From Pirellula staleyi DSM 6068 (lineage in GTDB: Bacteria; Planctomycetota; Planctomycetia; Pirellulales; Pirellulaceae), in NCBI GenBank assembly GCA_945900945.1, contig CAMDKL010000050.1:1-36371 (forward strand): DNA of 36,371 nucleotides, given 5' to 3'. The notes beneath the pieces are model-generated. The model was not told the origin of the DNA. It ran no database searches and saw nothing but the letters and a program-made list of their open reading frames with translations. The translations under genes were made by a program, and so were the position numbers. Shown in pieces: positions 1 through 7,911 of the stretch (its first letter is position 1; each line of letters starts with the position of its first letter).

Positions 1-334
1 AACTTGATCCGTCTCAATGAGGTAGTTCCGTGTAGGGTTGAACTTCCTCATGCAAGCGACGATCGCGACTTTGGATTCTTTGCCCTTTGGTTTCAGATGC
101 GCGTAGAAGGCTTTGATCTTCGGGTTACAACCGAATTGCAACCAGCGTAGCCATGTATAGGATTGATCGCACATTGCCGCTGGCTTCCATGACGAACATC
201 ACGTTGGGACTATCCAGTGCTAGGATCAAACAGATCCAAATTCGATGAGGCGATATCAACACCAACCTAAAAAGAGAACACACTGCGATCCAGTTACTCG
301 ACGATCTTAAGAGCCACGAGTAAACGATCTGCAA
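1..334 (-). pseudogene. IS110-family transposase remnant, internally deleted and frameshifted
   Basis: Reading the minus strand, 1-120 translates to a segment with KIKAFYAHLK, then SKVAIVACMRK, which is the C-terminal (Transposase_20) signature of IS110/IS492 transposases. Just upstream (about 128-173) VRSILYMATLVAIR matches the piece normally preceding it, but in another frame: one extra base near 125-130 separates them. Further upstream, about 180-265, VGVDIASSNLDLFD and FVMEASG resemble the N-terminal DEDD-domain motifs of the same family (usual form VGIDVSK..., VVMEATGGYE). The N-terminal motif is therefore followed almost directly by the C-terminal motif, so roughly the middle two thirds of a normal 300-400 residue transposase is missing. 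The element continues past the left window edge. Family assignment of the C-terminal part is firm; the N-terminal part is weaker. It cannot encode an active transposase. Confidence 0.7.
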
Positions 335-628
335 TGCGTTCAGAACGTACTACGCTCTGGAAAAAGCTTATCCGTACTGTTCATCTGACGGTAGATATCG
401 GAAGATACTACGAGTACCATCGCAAGCGATTGGGTACGAGTATGAATGCTCGTCCAATCGAACTGACCAATTCAGGTAGTATTCAGGCCGCCGCTCGCCT
501 TAAACCTGAATTCTAGAGAACACTTAGCTTCGTTTTCGCTAGGCAGTTGCTCAGCGGTCTCCAATAGTTGCTACATTGTATGTTGTGTGGCGTCAAAGCA
601 ATTGCAATAATTTATTGCTCGGATAGAT
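335..628. other. Spacer between IS remnant and GTPase gene, with an inverted repeat
   Basis: No convincing gene is seen here. A 60-codon plus-strand frame (334-516) has no recognisable motif and partly overlaps the IS remnant. The only structure noted is a perfect 9-base inverted repeat, AATTCAGGT at 469-477 and ACCTGAATT at 504-512, with a 26-base loop. It lies about 115 bases upstream of the GTPase start and could be an element end, a weak terminator or chance. Confidence 0.35.
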
Positions 629-1852
629 ATGCTTTTTATCAAGAACTACTGTCGGTCATTACGTGATGCCGTTTTAACGCCGAAGGTCAGTTCTGCCAGG
701 CTTGACGCACTGTTTCGCCAATCGCAAATGAGTTTACCGGTGCCCGTTATCTGGTTGCTTGGCAAAGCCCAGTCGGGAAAGACCTCCATCGTTCGCGCGA
801 TTACAGGCAGCTCGAAGGGGGAGATTGGAAATGGCTTTCAACCTTGTACACGCACCGCCAGTCTTTACGCTTTTCCAGACGAAGCGACGTGCATGCTACG
901 CTTTCTTGATACACGAGGCCTGGGAGAAGCAGGATACGATCCGACCGAGGATTTGGCCTACTGTCAAGAACAGGCACATTTGGTTATGGTCGTAATCAAG
1001 GCGATGGACCACGCACAGAAGCCGATACTCACAGCACTCCGCGCGATCCGCAAAGCGCGACCCAACTGGTCGGTTATCGTTGTGCAGACTGCACTTCATG
1101 AAGGCTATAAGAACCCCAACGATTTGCATGTATTACCCTTTCCTTTTGATACAGAACCTTGGCCGGTAACCATTCCGACCGACTTGGCTCGTTCACTACA
1201 TCATCAGCGCAAGGAGTTTGCTGAATACGCGGACAGATTTATTGCCGTCGATTTGACCTTGCCCGAGGACGGCCTCACGCCTGCCGACTACGGGCTTGAG
1301 TCTCTGTGGACGTCGATTGAGGATGAGTTCCCGCGCGGACTACGTTCTATCCTGGAGGCGAAATCTGAGCTTCGGGCAGAGTTAGGCGATATTTACTATG
1401 CGGCTGCATGGCCTCATATCGTTTCTTACAGCTTGGCTGCTGGGGGAGCGGGAGCAGTACCTTGGCCACTCGTGGATATTCCCGTTGTCATTGCTATCCA
1501 GGCGAAAATGTTTCATGCTCTCTCTTCGATTTACGGACAGCCACTGACGTCACAATTGATGACAGAATTTGGTACCGCGGTGGGTAGTAGCATGCTGGCG
1601 AGAATGGTTCGTAGTATCCTCGCAAAGTTTGTACCCTTCTTCGGCAGTGCGTTTGGGGCCGCATACAATGCAGCCACAACCTATGCCCTCGGCTGTTCTT
1701 TGTGTTGGTACTTCGCTCAATTGCGTCGAGGTACTTCACCCGACTCCGCCAAGCTGCGTGAGTTTTATTCCAAGGAACTCGAAGAGGGCCGACGTCGTTT
1801 CGCTGACTATCTTAAAATCGGCCGCGAACCTACTTCTTCCTCACCTCACTAG
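629..1852 (+). CDS. GTPase with C-terminal DUF697-like membrane region
   Basis: 407 residues. The N-terminal half is a TRAFAC-type small GTPase domain: P-loop GKAQSGKTS at about 45-53, switch-II DTRG at 94-97. The usual NKxD specificity motif is not obvious; the strand where it should lie ends in VVQTALHEG (about 150), so nucleotide specificity is uncertain. The C-terminal part (about 255-375) is rich in Ala/Gly/Val hydrophobic segments and has a VDIPVVIAIQAKM...YGQPLTSQ stretch typical of DUF697 (YcjF-like) membrane regions. Such proteins are thought to work at the inner membrane, but their substrate is not known. The start at 629 lacks a strong ribosome site; Met-34 (728) would leave the P-loop intact and is possible. 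The next gene, another GTPase, starts 20 bases downstream, so the two are probably cotranscribed. The domain call is good; the cellular role is unknown. Confidence 0.8.
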   Translation: MLFIKNYCRSLRDAVLTPKVSSARLDALFRQSQMSLPVPVIWLLGKAQSGKTSIVRAITGSSKGEIGNGFQPCTRTASLYAFPDEATCMLRFLDTRGLGEAGYDPTEDLAYCQEQAHLVMVVIKAMDHAQKPILTALRAIRKARPNWSVIVVQTALHEGYKNPNDLHVLPFPFDTEPWPVTIPTDLARSLHHQRKEFAEYADRFIAVDLTLPEDGLTPADYGLESLWTSIEDEFPRGLRSILEAKSELRAELGDIYYAAAWPHIVSYSLAAGGAGAVPWPLVDIPVVIAIQAKMFHALSSIYGQPLTSQLMTEFGTAVGSSMLARMVRSILAKFVPFFGSAFGAAYNAATTYALGCSLCWYFAQLRRGTSPDSAKLREFYSKELEEGRRRFADYLKIGREPTSSSPH

Positions 1853-1872
1853 CAAAAGCAGCGGCCCATATA

Positions 1873-3486
1873 ATGCTCCGATGGAAACTTCGATTTGCTC
1901 TTGTCGCGATCCTCTGTTTGCTTCCTTATATCGTTCTCATGGGAGCAGGCTGTTTTTGGCTATACGAAAGGGAACTGCTGACTTGGTTCGCAGTGGCAGC
2001 CGCTGTCGTGTCGCTCATGGGATGGAACATCGATCGATTGTTCCGATTAAGAAAACTAGATAGTGTCCGAGTGCGAATCGAAACACTCGGTGCTACTGGC
2101 GAAGTTGATGCACGCGTCGCAGTTGAGGCACTCGCAATCAAAGTAGAAGCAAATCCGCCAGCGATAAACGATGCTGAGGCATGGAAACTGCTTGCGATCG
2201 AGCTCTTCGACACGGTCGCCGTGCGATTCGGTCGCACATCCGACAAACCGGCGCTTGAAATTACGGTACCTGACGCGATGTTCATCGCAGAACTCGTACT
2301 CCATGATTTGCGACTGGCTGCGAAAGAGAATATTCCCGGCTCCCATTTATTGACGATTCGCCAATTTGAACATTTGACACATTTTTGGAAAAGGACAGCG
2401 GCTCTGACCTCGAATGATAGTCCGTGGCGATTAGGCTATCGAATGATTCGGTTCGTAATGAATCCTGTCTCTGGTGTATTTAAAGAGGCAAACGACACTT
2501 TTATAGGGAAGCTGAGTGACGCGGCGTTGGAGGAGGCTAAAAGATGGGCGATTGGATACAGCCTACGTCGGGCAGGGGAATACGCCATTCAACTCTATAG
2601 CGGGCAACTTGCCATGCACGAGCCGGCCTTTCGAGATTTTCGATCACAACAATCGCAGTGGGATAGCGTCCTGGCAGACAGGACCACAGGCCGCCGCGCC
2701 GACGAGCCCTTGCGCATTATCGTTCTCGGGCAAACGAAGGCTGGCAAGTCCAGCTTGGTGAATGCCATGTTTGGAGAGTTACGGGCTGTGACAGATTCGT
2801 TGCCATGCACGACCGGTATTACCCCGTATGTACTTGATCGCGATGGGCTACCGAAAGCGATTGTCTTCGATACGGAAGGATTTGGCGGCAGTGAAGATCG
2901 TCTCGCAATTTCGCGACTTGATGAGGAACTTATCAAATGCGATTTGATCCTAATGGTTTGTTCAGCCACAACGGCAGCTCGAGCGCCGGATCTTCGATTG
3001 CTCGATGAGCTACGCCAACGGTTTGCAGTCAATCAACACCAGTCGCTACCGCCCATCCTGGTTGCATTGTCGCACATCGACAAACTGCGTCCCTTTGGCG
3101 AGTGGAACCCACCCTATGATTTGCGAGATAAAAACTCCATCAAGGCCTGCAACATAGCGTCAGCGTTGTCCGCTTTGGAATCGGATCTGTCTGTACCCAT
3201 CGAAAGGATTACGCCCGTCTGTTTGCGGAGCGATGCAGTCTACAATGTATCCGAGTCGCTGATTCCGCTCGTGCTGCAGGTTCTGCCAGATGCCGAACGC
3301 ACAATGCTGTTAAGGCTTTTGCGAGAATACCATGATGGGGAATATTGGAGCCAACTGCGCCGACAAGCCTACAACTCCGGGCGATTGTTGGTCAATGCAG
3401 CTATTCTTGCCGCTGCCCCTTGGGTTAAAGAGGCGCGGAAAATTGTGACAAGAAATGAATCCCGAAACGAAGAGAGTTCTGGCTAA
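1873..3486 (+). CDS. Membrane-anchored dynamin-like/MMR_HSR1 GTPase
   Basis: 537 residues. Two N-terminal transmembrane helices (about 8-31 and 37-55) are followed by about 220 mainly helical residues, then a GTPase domain. G1 is GQTKAGKS (286-293), the G2 threonine lies at TTGI (about 313), G3 is DTEGFGG (333-339) and G4 is SHIDKLR (400-406), a variant of NKxD also seen in YeeP/YfjP-like and dynamin-like bacterial GTPases. The architecture (membrane hairpin, helical spacer, GTPase) suggests membrane-tethered GTP hydrolysis, perhaps in membrane remodelling or protein assembly at the envelope. The gene follows the DUF697-type GTPase by 20 bases. Its last 32 bases overlap the next gene, which encodes a FliL-like flagellar protein. 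That overlap implies translational coupling and hints at a job linked to the flagellar basal body, though this is inference from position only. Confidence 0.8.
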   Translation: MLRWKLRFALVAILCLLPYIVLMGAGCFWLYERELLTWFAVAAAVVSLMGWNIDRLFRLRKLDSVRVRIETLGATGEVDARVAVEALAIKVEANPPAINDAEAWKLLAIELFDTVAVRFGRTSDKPALEITVPDAMFIAELVLHDLRLAAKENIPGSHLLTIRQFEHLTHFWKRTAALTSNDSPWRLGYRMIRFVMNPVSGVFKEANDTFIGKLSDAALEEAKRWAIGYSLRRAGEYAIQLYSGQLAMHEPAFRDFRSQQSQWDSVLADRTTGRRADEPLRIIVLGQTKAGKSSLVNAMFGELRAVTDSLPCTTGITPYVLDRDGLPKAIVFDTEGFGGSEDRLAISRLDEELIKCDLILMVCSATTAARAPDLRLLDELRQRFAVNQHQSLPPILVALSHIDKLRPFGEWNPPYDLRDKNSIKACNIASALSALESDLSVPIERITPVCLRSDAVYNVSESLIPLVLQVLPDAERTMLLRLLREYHDGEYWSQLRRQAYNSGRLLVNAAILAAAPWVKEARKIVTRNESRNEESSG

Positions 3487-4006
3487 CCTGCTAGGGGGTG
3501 GTCTCAAAAGCAAGTTGCTGGTCGGAGTATTTGTAAGTGGAGTAGTCATTGCCGAAACAATAGTGTTTTTCCTGATGGTGCCATCGGGCGAAGAAGTCGC
3601 AGCACTCGCAGAATCCCGACTCATCGCAGTCGCACAGAAAATAGACGCCAAAAAGGGGAAAGAACACGGGAATGAGGAAAAGGATGCCATCGCCGAATTG
3701 GATCTGGGTATCTACAGCGTCTCTTTTGTTCTGCCAGGGGCTGATCACAATTTTCGGGTCGAATTCAAACTGTTCGGTACTTTGAATAGCGCCGACGAGC
3801 CGCATTTGCAAGCATTGTTTTCAGAGAGAGAAAAGCGTTTCCGACACCGAATGCTGTTGGAAATAAGGAATGCATCCCTGCAGGAGCTACAGGAAAACCA
3901 ATTGGGCTTGATTCAACGCCGCGTTTTAGCGACAAGTACAGAGTTACTTGGCGAACCGGTTCTCCTCAGTGTAGGGTTCTCCGATTACCAGGTTTTGGAA
4001 GAATAG
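3455..4006 (+). CDS. fliL: FliL-like flagellar basal-body-associated protein
   Basis: 183 residues with a short cytoplasmic N-terminus, one transmembrane helix (about 20-42), a charged linker with KKGKEHGNEEKD (about 66-77), then a periplasmic domain of about 100 residues. That domain has the FliL pattern: a strand of the SVSFVL / FRVEFKLFG type, a helix with R-H-R and LLEIRNASLQEL (about 130-145), then a closing strand ending in VGFSDYQVLEE, like the F-x-D/E-F-v-v-Q end of FliL. FliL sits around the stator/MS ring and modulates torque. Sequence similarity is modest; the call leans on fliN and fliO directly downstream. Translation starts inside the upstream GTPase gene (32-base overlap), and starting later would remove the membrane anchor, so 3455 is the likely start. 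fliN begins 26 bases after the stop. Confidence 0.6.
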   Translation: MNPETKRVLANLLGGGLKSKLLVGVFVSGVVIAETIVFFLMVPSGEEVAALAESRLIAVAQKIDAKKGKEHGNEEKDAIAELDLGIYSVSFVLPGADHNFRVEFKLFGTLNSADEPHLQALFSEREKRFRHRMLLEIRNASLQELQENQLGLIQRRVLATSTELLGEPVLLSVGFSDYQVLEE

Positions 4007-4032
4007 TTTGACCTAAAAACACGGACGTTTGC

Positions 4033-4470
4033 ATGTCGGAATCCAGCACTGCCTCCAACGCTGCCGCGACGGAAACCAATTCCGGTCGAGGGCAATCGGA
4101 TACCGAATCGCTATTGAGTCAAGCGGAGTCTGCTTTGCGTGAAGTGGAAGACTCCCTTCTCGCACCCAAGATGCAGCAATATCGACTCGAGGAGCTGATT
4201 GGAAGCGAAGGTCCTCCTGAAAAAGTTTCCATGGACTTGCTGCGCGATGTCACTCTCGATCTCAAAATCGAACTCGGTCGAACCCGAATGCATCTCGATG
4301 AAATCTTGCAACTTCGCAAGGGCTCCGTTGTCACTCTAGATAAACTGGCTGGCGATCTCGTCGACGTCTATGTCAACGGGCGACTCGTAGCACGCGGCGA
4401 AGTATTGGTGCTAAACGATAACTTCTGCGTTCGAGTAGCTGAACTCGTTGGCAGCGACTCAATACAGTAG
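4033..4470 (+). CDS. fliN: Flagellar motor switch protein FliN
   Basis: 145 residues. The C-terminal 70 (about 68-138) are a clear SpoA/FliN domain: RDVTLDLKIELGRT, then ILQLRKGSVVTLDKLAG, VDVYVNGRLVARGEV and NFCVRVAEL, which match the FliN consensus almost end to end. The N-terminal 60 residues are Ser/Ala/Glu-rich and probably helical or disordered, as in other FliN proteins. FliN forms the outer part of the C-ring, binding FliM, and helps deliver export substrates through FliH. Here no fliM is adjacent, although FliN normally needs FliM; it is presumably encoded elsewhere. The gene sits 26 bases after the FliL-like gene and 9 bases before fliO, so one operon is likely. Confidence 0.9.
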   Translation: MSESSTASNAAATETNSGRGQSDTESLLSQAESALREVEDSLLAPKMQQYRLEELIGSEGPPEKVSMDLLRDVTLDLKIELGRTRMHLDEILQLRKGSVVTLDKLAGDLVDVYVNGRLVARGEVLVLNDNFCVRVAELVGSDSIQ

Positions 4471-4479
4471 GCTGACCCC

Positions 4480-5343
4480 ATGATCGATTGCATTTCCGCT
4501 CAAAACGCTATTTGCCGATTTTGCGTGGTCGTTTCTATTTTGATTCTTCAATCGATCCACTTGATTGGAATTGCAAATGCACAGTCGTCCTGGCCTCAGA
4601 CTCAGTCATCACCGAATGATCCGAGCCTAGTCCGGCAGTCCGGCGTCAGTATTCAACAGCCAGTACCACAAAACCAATCCATTGCTCCACCGAGCATTCA
4701 GTCCAACGGGCAACGCGTGTTCGCCCCGAGTCCTAACTCAAACCCTTTTCCAAGTAACGCATTTCCAAGTAACGCTGCTCCTGCAAGTACGGAATCCATG
4801 CGGTCCGAGGTACAGCCAGCAAGTTGGAAATCAGAGTCGCCACCAACGACGATTGCGAGTCCCGGTAAAGCTAAATCGCGAGCGCCGCTCGAACTAAAGC
4901 CTTCTTCCAAGGACAACTCACTCAGCCTGGAAAAACCCAAGAGTTCGTGGGGAGCGGCATTATCGATGTTCTTTTCCCTGGCTGTGGTTCTAAGTTTCTT
5001 TTTATTGGTTGCCTGGTTGGTGAGAAAATCTCAGCCACATTCGTTTTTGAAACTTCCAGGCGATGTCGTTCAAGTGATGGGGCGAACTCCAATGGCACCG
5101 CGCCAACAGATGTATGTGGTACGATTCGGCAGCAAATTACTCCTGATCAGTCACCAACCAGGACAAACGCAAACTCTGGGTGAGATTACAGATTCAGATG
5201 AGGTTCAGCGGCTCGCTGGCCTATGTGAAGCGAACCATCCTAACAGCATTTCCAATTCGTTTCGGGACGTACTAAAACAAGTAACATTAGGAAAATCCGA
5301 ACCTGAACCAAAGGCCGCGCTGCGATTGAGTCGCGGGCGGTAG
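4480..5343 (+). CDS. fliO: FliO-like flagellar export assembly protein with long N-terminal extension
   Basis: 287 residues, about twice the usual FliO length. Residues 1-34 look like a signal sequence (hydrophobic run, AxA-type end at IANA). Residues 35-150 form a Ser/Pro/Gln/Asn-rich linker, including a PSNAFPSNA duplication caused by a 15-base tandem repeat near 4748-4777. A transmembrane helix spans about 157-181 (FFSLAVVLSFFLLVAWL). The cytoplasmic FliO domain follows (about 184-250): LKLPGDVVQVMGRTPMAPRQQMYVVRFGSKLLLIS, split here only by eye, matches the FliO pattern. FliO assists assembly of the FliP ring in the flagellar type III export gate. fliP, fliQ and fliR, which usually follow, are absent; the strand switches 27 bases downstream. 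The signal peptide plus periplasmic linker is unusual compared with enterobacterial FliO but occurs in other phyla. Confidence 0.8.
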   Translation: MIDCISAQNAICRFCVVVSILILQSIHLIGIANAQSSWPQTQSSPNDPSLVRQSGVSIQQPVPQNQSIAPPSIQSNGQRVFAPSPNSNPFPSNAFPSNAAPASTESMRSEVQPASWKSESPPTTIASPGKAKSRAPLELKPSSKDNSLSLEKPKSSWGAALSMFFSLAVVLSFFLLVAWLVRKSQPHSFLKLPGDVVQVMGRTPMAPRQQMYVVRFGSKLLLISHQPGQTQTLGEITDSDEVQRLAGLCEANHPNSISNSFRDVLKQVTLGKSEPEPKAALRLSRGR

Positions 5344-5369
5344 CCTGTGGTTCAAAGTAATTGCCTGCA

Positions 5370-6302
5370 TCAGCTGTCATCAGGGTGCAAAGGATCGTCA
5401 GGGTCAAAGAAAAAATCCCCAAGACCGGTTGGAAGTATATTCCCGCCCACTGCTTTTTGCTTTCTCTTTGCTGCAGCCGAAAGATCGAGCGCCTCGTCCC
5501 CTAAACAAGCCTGCAAGGCCTCTCGCCAAGCATGGTCTTTAGCCACAGGATGGTTCGATTTCTGAGATAATCTTTTTAGCGCATAACGCAATACGTTGAT
5601 GCCATCGCGAGCCGAGAAGTCTAGCTTCAATGAGTGAGCATGTTGCAAGAAATCGACAGTCATTACAAGAACATCCGACTCCGCGAACGGCAAATGGTAC
5701 TTGAGTATCTCAAGTTCGTCTTTGCGATTCGGAAACCCAACTTGAAGCGTAGGTTGCAGTCGACTCAATATGTAATCTGGGATTTCGTAGGTTGAATCGT
5801 CCTGATTCATAGTCACCGCGCAGCGAAACTCTGTGTGCGCGCCGATCGTAATCCCCGCGACGATCGATTCAACGTATCGGCGTTGATCTAGCAATGGTGC
5901 AAGCGATGCCCAGGACTTTTCATTCATCCGATTCCCCTCGTCAAGGACGCATACTGCTCCCCGAATCATAGCGGTCACAAGCGGAGAAGCGTGGTAGGCA
6001 ATCTTCCCGTTGCTAGAAAGCACCGGCGTTACCAACAAATCCTCAGGTCGCGTATCTGCGGTGCATTGGTAAATGTAAAGCTCCTGTTGCCTTGCTGCTG
6101 TTGCGGCCATCGCCAGGGCTGTTTTCCCAACTCCTGGAACCCCCACGAGTCGAGGAGTTAGCGGCAGATCTACCTCGTCCACGGTTAGCCAGCAGGCCGC
6201 CAGTTGACGCAACGGCTCTTCTTGACCAATCCACTTTGCCATATTCGAAACGGAATTGCCGAGAGTCAGCGTGACTCCTTCGATGGTAACCGTTTCGCTC
6301 AT
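5370..6302 (-). CDS. MoxR-type AAA+ ATPase
   Basis: 310 residues from ATG 6302. Motifs: Walker A GVPGVGKT (54-61), Walker B VCVLDEGN (117-124), sensor-1 TMNQD (164-168) and a likely arginine finger in LSRLQP (about 181). The order and the [15 protein letters not shown] wording fit the MoxR/CbbQ/AAA_5 branch, which acts as a chaperone that loads cofactors or remodels a VWA-domain partner. No VWA protein is visible beside it, so the client is unknown. A longer frame would start 20 codons upstream, but GAGAAAG at 6309-6315 is well placed for the 6302 ATG and the extra residues are basic and unlike the family. The gene is convergent with fliO (27 bases between stops) and stands alone. The C-terminal tail, [13 protein letters not shown], is acidic. 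Confidence 0.85.
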   Translation of the reverse strand: MSETVTIEGVTLTLGNSVSNMAKWIGQEEPLRQLAACWLTVDEVDLPLTPRLVGVPGVGKTALAMAATAARQQELYIYQCTADTRPEDLLVTPVLSSNGKIAYHASPLVTAMIRGAVCVLDEGNRMNEKSWASLAPLLDQRRYVESIVAGITIGAHTEFRCAVTMNQDDSTYEIPDYILSRLQPTLQVGFPNRKDELEILKYHLPFAESDVLVMTVDFLQHAHSLKLDFSARDGINVLRYALKRLSQKSNHPVAKDHAWREALQACLGDEALDLSAAAKRKQKAVGGNILPTGLGDFFFDPDDPLHPDDS

Positions 6303-6308
6303 TACGTT

Positions 6309-6315
6309 CTTTCTC
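6309..6315 (-). promoter_or_regulatory. Ribosome binding site deciding the MoxR-type start
   Basis: On the minus strand GAGAAAG lies six bases before ATG 6302. The upstream alternative at 6362 has no comparable site. This supports the shorter protein. Confidence 0.5.
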
Positions 6316-6615
6316 TGGTTTGGATGTCGTTGGGCTCGCAGCAATGGATAGCGAATCGGCATTTTACCAGGAGTCGGTGAAATCGAGTAACCAGGCCGCG
6401 ATAAATTGAAGCACTCGCGGGAGGTTCGATTGATGAGGGGCAGTAGAAAAAGCTAAATTTGTTAAGTTATGCGGATTTTAACGCTTCTTCGCATTTATTT
6501 TTTGATTTCTCTTTGACATTTGCGAAATGGTTCAAGTTGAATCTTCAATCAAGCCCGGCGTTGGATAAATTGACACTGTTAACGATTTCCTAATTCTCAC
6601 CCACTTAAGACGGAC
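6316..6615. other. Divergent intergenic region between MoxR-type ATPase and the rph operon
   Basis: About 300 AT-rich bases with no open frame of note. Promoters for both flanking units should lie here. TTGACA occurs at 6512-6517 and 6570-6575 on the plus strand, but neither has a good TATAAT at 16-18 bases, so no promoter is called. No RNA gene or repeat was recognised. Confidence 0.35.
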
Positions 6616-7191
6616 ATGTTGAAATTGCCAATACCAATGGAAAGTGAAGTGGAGCTGCTTTTGCGCAATGCTCAGCTTCGCGACGAACTCGAACCCTATT
6701 TGGATGAAGCGGTCGATTTGGTTTCGATTCGGCACATGTCTCTTGCCGAAGAGAACGAATTTTTGGCTTCTATCCTCGCTTGGGAGCGCGCTCCAACCCT
6801 CCCAATTAGCCAATGGTTCGAGCCGGAACTAAAACTGCCAAAACCAGAAACACTACCTGACTTAGAGCTGTCGTCGTTACTTTGGCAAACGATTCAACAG
6901 CTCTACAGCCAGCGGATCGTCCTCGCTCTCACCGACCATCTAAGCGATCGCCAGTTGTACTGTTTGATCGTTCGAGATATCTTGCCGGCTTACGAAAAGC
7001 GCATCGCTGAGCAACGCAATTTTCTTCATTGGCACTGTTTGCAAGATAACGACATGGAAGGTTGGCTCAAATACTATGCGACCGACGCCGAACGAGACCA
7101 ATGGCGTGAAGAAAACGGAGTGGAACCACCTGACCAACAATCGCCACCTTATCCTCGCCGAATGCCCCGCAAGCCAAGTAGCATGAGCTAA
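6616..7191 (+). CDS. Unrecognised protein coupled to RNase PH
   Basis: 191 residues, no recognised family. The protein is acidic and helical-looking, with no signal peptide or membrane segment. It has many aromatic and charged residues in the C-terminal half (NFLHWHCLQDNDMEGWLKYY, about 140-159) and a Pro/Arg-rich tail (PPYPRRMPRKPSS). The stop overlaps the rph start in a TAATG arrangement, so the two proteins are translationally coupled and likely made in fixed proportion. This suggests a link to RNA processing, but it is only positional. Met-8 (6637) is an alternative start. Codon use and the lack of shadow-frame competitors support a real gene. Confidence 0.7.
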   Translation: MLKLPIPMESEVELLLRNAQLRDELEPYLDEAVDLVSIRHMSLAEENEFLASILAWERAPTLPISQWFEPELKLPKPETLPDLELSSLLWQTIQQLYSQRIVLALTDHLSDRQLYCLIVRDILPAYEKRIAEQRNFLHWHCLQDNDMEGWLKYYATDAERDQWREENGVEPPDQQSPPYPRRMPRKPSSMS

Positions 7192-7904
7192 TGCAAGAAC
7201 TCAGACGTGTAACAGTCCAAAGACATTTCACGGAACAAACGCCGGGAAGTGTACTCTATCGTTGTGGAAACACCGTTGTGCTGTGCACGGCAAGTCTTGA
7301 GAAAAAAGTCCCGGACTGGATGGCGGGTCGAGGAAAAGGCTGGATCACCGCTGAATACAATATGCTGCCGGGAAGCACGTCGCCACGCAAAAGCCGGGAA
7401 CGCGCAGGCAAAGTCGACGGACGCACCACCGAAATTCAACGTCTAATCGGCAGATCGTTCCGTTCAGTTGCCAATCTCGACAAACTCGGCGAACGATCCC
7501 TGACGATCGACTGCGACGTATTGCAAGCGGATGGCGGTACTCGAACGGCAGCCATCACCGGCGGTTTTATTGCTCTGGTGGATGCTGTCAATTCCGTGTT
7601 TCGCGGTGTTCCAGCCAACGAGTATCCCCTTCGAGGCAGTGTTGCGGCCGTAAGTGTCGGCATCGTAGATGGATCCCCTACTCTCGACCTTGATTACGCG
7701 CGCGACGTCCGAGCCGACGTCGATATGAACGTCGTAATGACCGGTGATGGAAAATTTGTCGAAATTCAAGGAACCGGTGAGGAAGCGACTTTCGACGACG
7801 ACGAACTTTCTGCCCTCTTGAAACTGGCCAAGCGGGGTATTACTCAACTCTGCGAAATACAACAACAGTCGCTCGGCAGCGATTGGCCTTGGTCACCCAA
7901 ATAA
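7191..7904 (+). CDS. rph: Ribonuclease PH
   Basis: 237 residues, the normal length. RNase PH is a phosphorolytic 3'-5' exoribonuclease that trims tRNA 3' ends and helps degrade structured RNA; it forms a hexamer. Family motifs are all present: CGNTVVLCTAS (25-35), the WMAGRGKGWITAEYNMLPGS stretch (43-62), EIQRLIGRSFR (81-91) with the conserved arginines, DCDVLQADGGTRTAAITGG (107-125) that binds phosphate, and the DLDYARDVRADVDMNVV region with catalytic acidic residues (about 166-182). No insertions or losses are seen. It overlaps the upstream unrecognised gene by one base. Confidence 0.95.
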   Translation: MQELRRVTVQRHFTEQTPGSVLYRCGNTVVLCTASLEKKVPDWMAGRGKGWITAEYNMLPGSTSPRKSRERAGKVDGRTTEIQRLIGRSFRSVANLDKLGERSLTIDCDVLQADGGTRTAAITGGFIALVDAVNSVFRGVPANEYPLRGSVAAVSVGIVDGSPTLDLDYARDVRADVDMNVVMTGDGKFVEIQGTGEEATFDDDELSALLKLAKRGITQLCEIQQQSLGSDWPWSPK

Positions 7905-7911
7905 GCATTCT

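Noticed and set aside
334-516. 60-codon plus-strand frame next to the IS remnant
   Set aside because: No recognisable motif, poor ribosome site, and it includes one arm of an inverted repeat; treated as non-coding.
1569-2063. 164-codon plus-strand frame across the two GTPase genes
   Set aside because: It overlaps both real GTPase genes, has a Ser/Cys-rich composition and no domain.
6570-6598. TTGACA promoter upstream of the rph operon
   Set aside because: No -10 box at 16-18 bases; left as a note only.
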